From positions 1 through 9,490 of the forward strand of contig JADFQT010000078.1 in the NCBI GenBank assembly GCA_022561675.1: a stretch of DNA of 9,490 nt, given 5' to 3'. Shown piece after piece: positions 7,097 through 9,490 of this stretch (its first letter is position 1; every line of letters begins with the position of its first letter). The translations under genes were made by a program, and so were the position numbers. Origin of the DNA: Chloroflexota bacterium. GTDB taxonomy: Bacteria > Chloroflexota > Dehalococcoidia > Lucifugimonadales > UBA3495. The notes beneath the pieces are model-generated. The model was not told where the DNA came from and did not search any database. It was given only the letters and a program-made list of their open reading frames with translations.

Positions 7097-7876
7097 TTAT
7101 ACCGTCGGGTAGGCCCGCTGGAAATCCTCGGACAATAGCGTCATGTTTTCCAGGTCCCAATTGAAGGAGAGGACCACCGAGCTTTCCGACCACGCCGACA
7201 TCAGCCGTTCGCCATTCTGCGCGACAACGCTCTCGGCCCGGCTGTAATCCAACTCATCCTTTTCCACGCCGGACCGGTTGCAGACCATGATGGGAAGTCC
7301 GGTATCCAGGGTTCGCCTCTCCCACTCGCCGTCCGGTCCGCAACGGCCCGGCCCCCACGAAACGGGAGAGACCAACAGCTCAGCGCCTTTATCTTTCAGC
7401 GCCTGGGCCACCTCATTTCTGTAAGCGTCGGCGCAGATTAGAATTCCCACCTTCACCCCATCGCATTCAATGGGCTCGACCACCTTGCCCGCCGTTGACC
7501 AGGATTCAGCGCCTTGCAGGGCCTTTACCTTGCTGTGCTTGCCGATAATCTCTCCCCTGGAGTTGATCACGAAAACCGTGTTATACAGCTGGTTAGTATC
7601 GGCATCCCTTTCTGGGTGGGACAGGAAAACAGTTACCCCGTGATCCGCAACCCGACGGCAAAAACCGCGCATCCAATCATCGGGCTGAGGCAATATCCAA
7701 TCCGTGCCGATTATCTCCTGGAACAGATAACCGGGGATACATAGCTCCGGCGTCACCACCCAATCAGCGCCCTGCTCGGCAGCCAAATCCAGCGCCGACT
7801 CGATTAACCTGCGGTTATGGTCCACGTCGCAGGCGATGGGGGCGACGTGCAAGAAAGCGATTCTAACCTTGCGCAT
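7097..7876 (-). CDS. Nitrilase-superfamily carbon-nitrogen hydrolase
   Basis: This 259-aa protein has the full nitrilase-fold catalytic set: Glu44 in TPELCIPGY, Lys116 in GKHSKVKAL (aligned with the usual GKYRKxHL) and the nucleophile Cys148 in ILICADAYRNE. Such enzymes cleave C-N bonds of amides, nitriles or N-carbamoyl compounds in the cytoplasm through a thioester intermediate. The substrate cannot be read from the sequence; 'ICADAYRNE' rather than 'ICYDxxFPE' argues against the best-known branches. I chose ATG 7876 (MRKVRIAFLH) because the nucleotide-proximal beta strand begins right after it and GAGG lies 10 nt upstream. TTG 7900 would add eight residues (MGRRGQPS) and is the alternative. 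It is transcribed alone, convergent with ruvX, with no amide transporter or amidase partner nearby. Function beyond the family is unknown. Confidence 0.88.
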   Translation of the reverse strand: MRKVRIAFLHVAPIACDVDHNRRLIESALDLAAEQGADWVVTPELCIPGYLFQEIIGTDWILPQPDDWMRGFCRRVADHGVTVFLSHPERDADTNQLYNTVFVINSRGEIIGKHSKVKALQGAESWSTAGKVVEPIECDGVKVGILICADAYRNEVAQALKDKGAELLVSPVSWGPGRCGPDGEWERRTLDTGLPIMVCNRSGVEKDELDYSRAESVVAQNGERLMSAWSESSVVLSFNWDLENMTLLSEDFQRAYPTV

Positions 7877-7953
7877 ACTCGGTTGGCCTCGTCTTCCCAA
7901 CTTGGGCGGAATCTGGTCTTGAGCCTGGTATTGGCGCCGGAATAACCCGGCTC

Positions 7954-7962
7954 ATTATAGCA
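7954..7962 (-). promoter_or_regulatory. Extended -10 promoter of the nitrilase gene
   Basis: On the minus strand the sequence is TGCTATAAT, a perfect TATAAT with the TGn extension. No good -35 box is present at 16-18 bp, as is usual for extended -10 promoters. The start would be near 7947, about 70 nt before the ATG. Confidence 0.5.
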
Positions 7963-7967
7963 TCGCC

Positions 7968-7983
7968 GGGGAGCACATTCCCC
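7968..7983. other. Short hairpin between the nitrilase and tRNA promoters
   Basis: GGGGA (7968-7972) and TCCCC (7979-7983) form a 5-bp stem with a 6-nt loop. It sits upstream of the nitrilase -10 and abuts the tRNA -35. Role unknown; it may be incidental. Confidence 0.25.
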
Positions 7984-8013
7984 TTGACTCCGGCAAGGGC
8001 CGGGCCTCAAAAT
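7984..8013 (+). promoter_or_regulatory. Possible promoter of the tRNA-Gln gene
   Basis: A -35 box TTGACT (7984-7989), an 18-bp spacer and a -10 box CAAAAT (8008-8013, four of six consensus bases) precede the tRNA, with an expected start about 48 nt upstream of the mature 5' end. The -10 is weak. Confidence 0.35.
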
Positions 8014-8067
8014 AGTTGGGTGCGGGATGCCCATTTCTGCTTGTGCCCGCACCCCTTCCTCAACCAT

Positions 8068-8141
8068 TGCCCGGTGGTGTAGCGGTAGCACGTCAGCCTT
8101 TGGAGCTGTAAGCCCTGGTTCGAGCCCAGGCCGGGCAGCCA
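8068..8141 (+). tRNA. tRNA-Gln (anticodon UUG)
   Basis: A complete 74-nt cloverleaf is present. The acceptor stem TGCCCGG pairs with CCGGGCA, the D stem GTGT with GCAC around AGCGGTA, the anticodon stem TCAGC with GCTGT around CTTTGGA, and the T stem CCTGG with CCAGG around TTCGAGC. The anticodon TTG (8100-8102) reads CAA and, by wobble, CAG. The U1-A72 end pair and G73 discriminator are the glutamine identity elements recognised by bacterial GlnRS. CCA is encoded at 8139-8141. The outermost anticodon-stem position (27-43) is a U-U mismatch and the variable loop is only 4 nt; other stems are intact, so it is probably functional. It is a single gene, with no other tRNA adjacent. Confidence 0.93.
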
Positions 8142-8232
8142 TTGAATATTTCTTAAATTCTTGCCAAATTTCTACGGGCAGCATCTATCTCCAGTGGCCT
8201 GGTGGCTTCAAGCGCTCGTAGGCTCGAGTTAA

Positions 8233-8294
8233 AAACTATCTCAAAATGTCCTCCCGAGCCCTTCGGAATGACATAGGTCGTTTTGAGCTGGTTT
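8233..8294 (-). terminator. Inverted repeat with T-run after the toxin gene; terminator or degenerate miniature element
   Basis: AAACTATCTCAAAATG (8233-8248) is the reverse complement of 8279-8294 at 13 of 16 positions, enclosing a smaller CCGA/TCGG hairpin (8254-8266). In the leftward direction it follows the toxin stop directly, and the stem ends in GTTTTT, so it has the shape of an intrinsic terminator. The inner CCCTTCGGAATGACA also resembles a short dispersed-repeat motif I recall from bacterial genomes, so it may be a decayed miniature element. Confidence 0.45.
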
Positions 8295-8295
8295 C

Positions 8296-8703
8296 TCAGT
8301 CATGGGCGTCGTAACGACTTAATTGGCCCTTCCATCCCAGGATGCTCGCATCGGCAGTGATTAGCCTGGCTCCATGGACCATGGCCGTGGCCGCAATGAT
8401 ACGGTCCGCTGGATCGAGAGGGAAGTCCTCCAACTCGGTGGCCAGGATGCCAATATCCCCCGAGACAGGTATTTCCGCGATCCCTAGCTCCAGCACGTTG
8501 TGCCGCCAGTTAGCCACCGGTTGAACCAAAACCAGGCGGCGGCGTTGTACCAGCATCGCCACTTCCCAGAAGGTCATGGCAGACACCAGCAGCGTGTCCT
8601 CCCGAACCGCCATATCGGCCAACCGCCGTGCTTCGTGACCAAGATTCGGGTCTCCTTCCAGCAGCCATACCAGCGCATGAGTATCCAGCAGGACAGCCGT
8701 CAC
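8296..8703 (-). CDS. PIN-domain ribonuclease toxin, VapC type
   Basis: This 135-aa PIN-domain protein is the likely toxin of a type II toxin-antitoxin pair. VapC-like toxins are Mg-dependent endoribonucleases that cleave specific RNAs (often tRNA or rRNA) when not held by the antitoxin. The acidic metal-binding residues are all present: Asp7 in LLDTHALVWLL, Glu47 in SAMTFWEVAM, Asp100 in DPADRIIAATA and Asp118 in LITADASI. The DTHALVW start places it in the branch commonly paired with Phd-like antitoxins. The start is GTG 8703, overlapping the antitoxin stop (GTGA, 8700-8703), which indicates coupled translation; longer readings upstream lie in the antitoxin gene. It looks complete and active by sequence. 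The RNA target is unknown. Confidence 0.9.
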   Translation of the reverse strand: MTAVLLDTHALVWLLEGDPNLGHEARRLADMAVREDTLLVSAMTFWEVAMLVQRRRLVLVQPVANWRHNVLELGIAEIPVSGDIGILATELEDFPLDPADRIIAATAMVHGARLITADASILGWKGQLSRYDAHD

Positions 8704-8930
8704 GACAGCGCGTCCCAACTGGTATCCAGAGGGCTGACAATGTCCCCATCGATCGAGGCCGAGCCTTTGAGTGCCCCGAAGAGGGTTTCCGGCCTGCGCC
8801 TGGCCGGGATGAGTTGGGTGATGGGAACGCCATTTTTCGTAATCAACACCGCCTCGCCCGTAGCTGCCACCTCCTCCATGATCTTGAGGCATTTCGCCTT
8901 AAATTCTGAAGCTTTGATGGTCCTCAACAA
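8700..8930 (-). CDS. Phd/YefM-family antitoxin
   Basis: This 76-aa protein begins IKASEFKAKCLKIMEEV and continues VLITKNGVPITQLIPA, the Phd/YefM DNA-binding fold. The C-terminal tail FGALKGSASIDGDIVSPLDTSWDALS is typical of the toxin-wrapping segment in antitoxins paired with PIN toxins. It should bind its own promoter, repress the operon and neutralise the toxin in the cytoplasm. Two adjacent TTG codons are possible starts: TTG 8930 (MLRTIKAS) and TTG 8927 (MRTIKAS). The AGGTG at 8933-8937 is better spaced for 8927, so the true N-terminus may be one residue shorter. It is the first gene of the operon, with the stop overlapping the toxin start by 4 bp. A weak TTG start for the antitoxin is unusual, since antitoxin is normally needed in excess. 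Confidence 0.9.
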   Translation of the reverse strand: MLRTIKASEFKAKCLKIMEEVAATGEAVLITKNGVPITQLIPARRRPETLFGALKGSASIDGDIVSPLDTSWDALS

Positions 8931-8946
8931 TGCACCTGCCTATATG

Positions 8947-8966
8947 ACCATAGTCATGACTATGGT
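8947..8966. promoter_or_regulatory. Perfect 20-bp palindrome, probable antitoxin operator
   Basis: ACCATAGTCATGACTATGGT is its own reverse complement. It lies 16 bp upstream of the antitoxin start and overlaps the predicted -10 box, exactly where a Phd-type autorepressor would bind. Binding itself is inferred. Confidence 0.75.
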
Positions 8967-8990
8967 AACATCTAGAGGGCTGTTGAACAA
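8962..8990 (-). promoter_or_regulatory. Predicted promoter of the toxin-antitoxin operon
   Basis: On the minus strand there is a -35 box TTGTTC (8985-8990), a 17-bp spacer and a -10 box TACCAT (8962-8967, four of six consensus bases). The -10 lies across the end of the palindrome, so repressor binding would block polymerase. Both boxes are weak and the call rests partly on position. Confidence 0.4.
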
Positions 8991-9176
8991 TGCACGGACT
9001 GCCAGAACACGCATTTTAAAAAGGCTGAACCATTTTGGTGAGGCTGCCTCACTGACAACGGAAGCTCGGCTCCCAGGTTCTTACTTCTACACCAAACCAG
9101 GCCGCCAGCCTCTATAAAAGTACTGGTTGCCGATCCCCGCCCACCAGCAGCCTATCTCATCCAAAACCCTGCCAGA
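8967..9176. other. Intergenic region without a recognisable gene
   Basis: Between the toxin-antitoxin operator and the next promoter I see no coding frame with family resemblance. The only structure is a short inverted repeat, GTGAGGC (9038-9044) and GCCTCAC (9046-9052), separated by one base. The plus-strand open frame running through here from inside the toxin gene is antisense to both toxin and antitoxin and resembles no protein. Confidence 0.5.
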
Positions 9177-9205
9177 TTGACCCCATCCCCGCAGCCAGTT
9201 ATAGT
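9177..9205 (+). promoter_or_regulatory. Predicted strong promoter of the nucleotidyltransferase gene
   Basis: The -35 box TTGACC (9177-9182) and -10 box TATAGT (9200-9205) each match consensus at five of six bases, with a 17-bp spacer. It is the best promoter match in the window. The start would be near 9212, about 39 nt before the ATG. Confidence 0.6.
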
Positions 9206-9250
9206 ATTTGGCGATCTGCAATTTATGGGTTTTCCTCAGGGCTATCTGAA

Positions 9251-9490
9251 ATGTACGCACTCATCCTGGCCGGCGGCATGGGGGAAAGACTCCGGCCTTT
9301 GACCGACACTCTCCCCAAACCCATGGTGCCGCTCTGCGAAAAGCCCATCCTTTGGCACCAGGTTCAATGGCTGCGCCAGGCCGGGGTTACCGACATAGTG
9401 TTTCTGGTCGGATATCGCTGGCAGACGATACAGGATTATTTTGGAGATGGCGGCGAATTTGGTTTTCACGCCCACTATAGCGTGGAAGAT
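9251..9490 (+). CDS. Sugar-phosphate nucleotidyltransferase, N-terminal fragment
   Basis: The first 80 residues of a longer protein are visible and run off the window. The N-terminus MYALILAGGMGERLRPLT is the nucleotide-binding signature of the NTP-transferase family, and PKPMVPLCEKPIL (23-35) is the second family motif. These enzymes join a sugar 1-phosphate to NTP, giving NDP-sugar plus pyrophosphate for cell-surface polysaccharide or glycoconjugate synthesis. Mannose-1-phosphate guanylyltransferase and glucose-1-phosphate thymidylyl- or uridylyltransferase remain possible; substrate-deciding residues lie beyond the window. The start is ATG 9251, with AGGG 10 nt upstream (9237-9240) and a strong promoter. 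It is probably the first gene of a rightward transcript. Confidence 0.88.
   Translation, partial: MYALILAGGMGERLRPLTDTLPKPMVPLCEKPILWHQVQWLRQAGVTDIVFLVGYRWQTIQDYFGDGGEFGFHAHYSVED

Noticed and set aside
8116..8141. Integration attachment site at the tRNA-Gln 3' end
   Set aside because: No integrase and no second copy of the tRNA 3' end was seen downstream within the window.
7804..8184. 126-codon open frame on the minus strand
   Set aside because: It runs across the tRNA-Gln gene and into the nitrilase gene in another frame; it is explained by those features.
8500..9117. 205-codon open frame on the plus strand
   Set aside because: It is antisense to the toxin and antitoxin genes, whose motifs are clear, and its translation resembles no protein family.

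Overview
The window is an ordinary bacterial chromosome segment, fairly GC-rich, with ATG, GTG and TTG starts. The mix of genes suggests a Chloroflexota (Dehalococcoidia-like) genome: an NDUFA9-type NAD(P)-binding protein upstream of folC, an alanyl-tRNA synthetase with an internal C-x3-C-x-C segment followed directly by ruvX, and a small free-standing SWIM zinc-finger protein. This placement is inferred from remembered family resemblance and was not tested.

Layout. Positions 1-2945 carry a rightward cluster: the 3' end of an NDUFA9-like epimerase-fold gene, six 20-bp tandem repeats filling the gap, folC (folate coenzymes) and fabF (fatty-acid elongation). Two hairpins at 2992-3064 separate fabF from a convergent leftward gene for an 84-aa SWIM zinc-finger protein. 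That gene and alaS diverge from an intergenic region with a good sigma-70-type promoter on each strand. alaS (985 aa, unusually long) and ruvX (Holliday-junction resolvase-like/YqgF) form a rightward pair. A leftward nitrilase-superfamily hydrolase converges on ruvX and has an extended -10 promoter. A tRNA-Gln(UUG) gene follows on the plus strand.

From about 8230 to 8970 lies a leftward toxin-antitoxin operon: a Phd/YefM-type antitoxin and a PIN-domain (VapC-type) toxin overlapping by 4 bp. Upstream is a perfect 20-bp palindrome that overlaps the predicted -10 box. Just after the toxin stop is an imperfect inverted repeat ending in a T-run, which looks like a terminator or a degenerate miniature repeat element. 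The last 240 bases begin a sugar-phosphate nucleotidyltransferase gene behind a strong predicted promoter.

Most genes are housekeeping (folate, lipid, translation, DNA maintenance). The accessory signals are the tandem repeat array, two extra segments inside alaS (one with different codon-ending composition, one resembling a dispersed short repeat), and the toxin-antitoxin module with its operator. I did not find a convincing undescribed multi-gene system.
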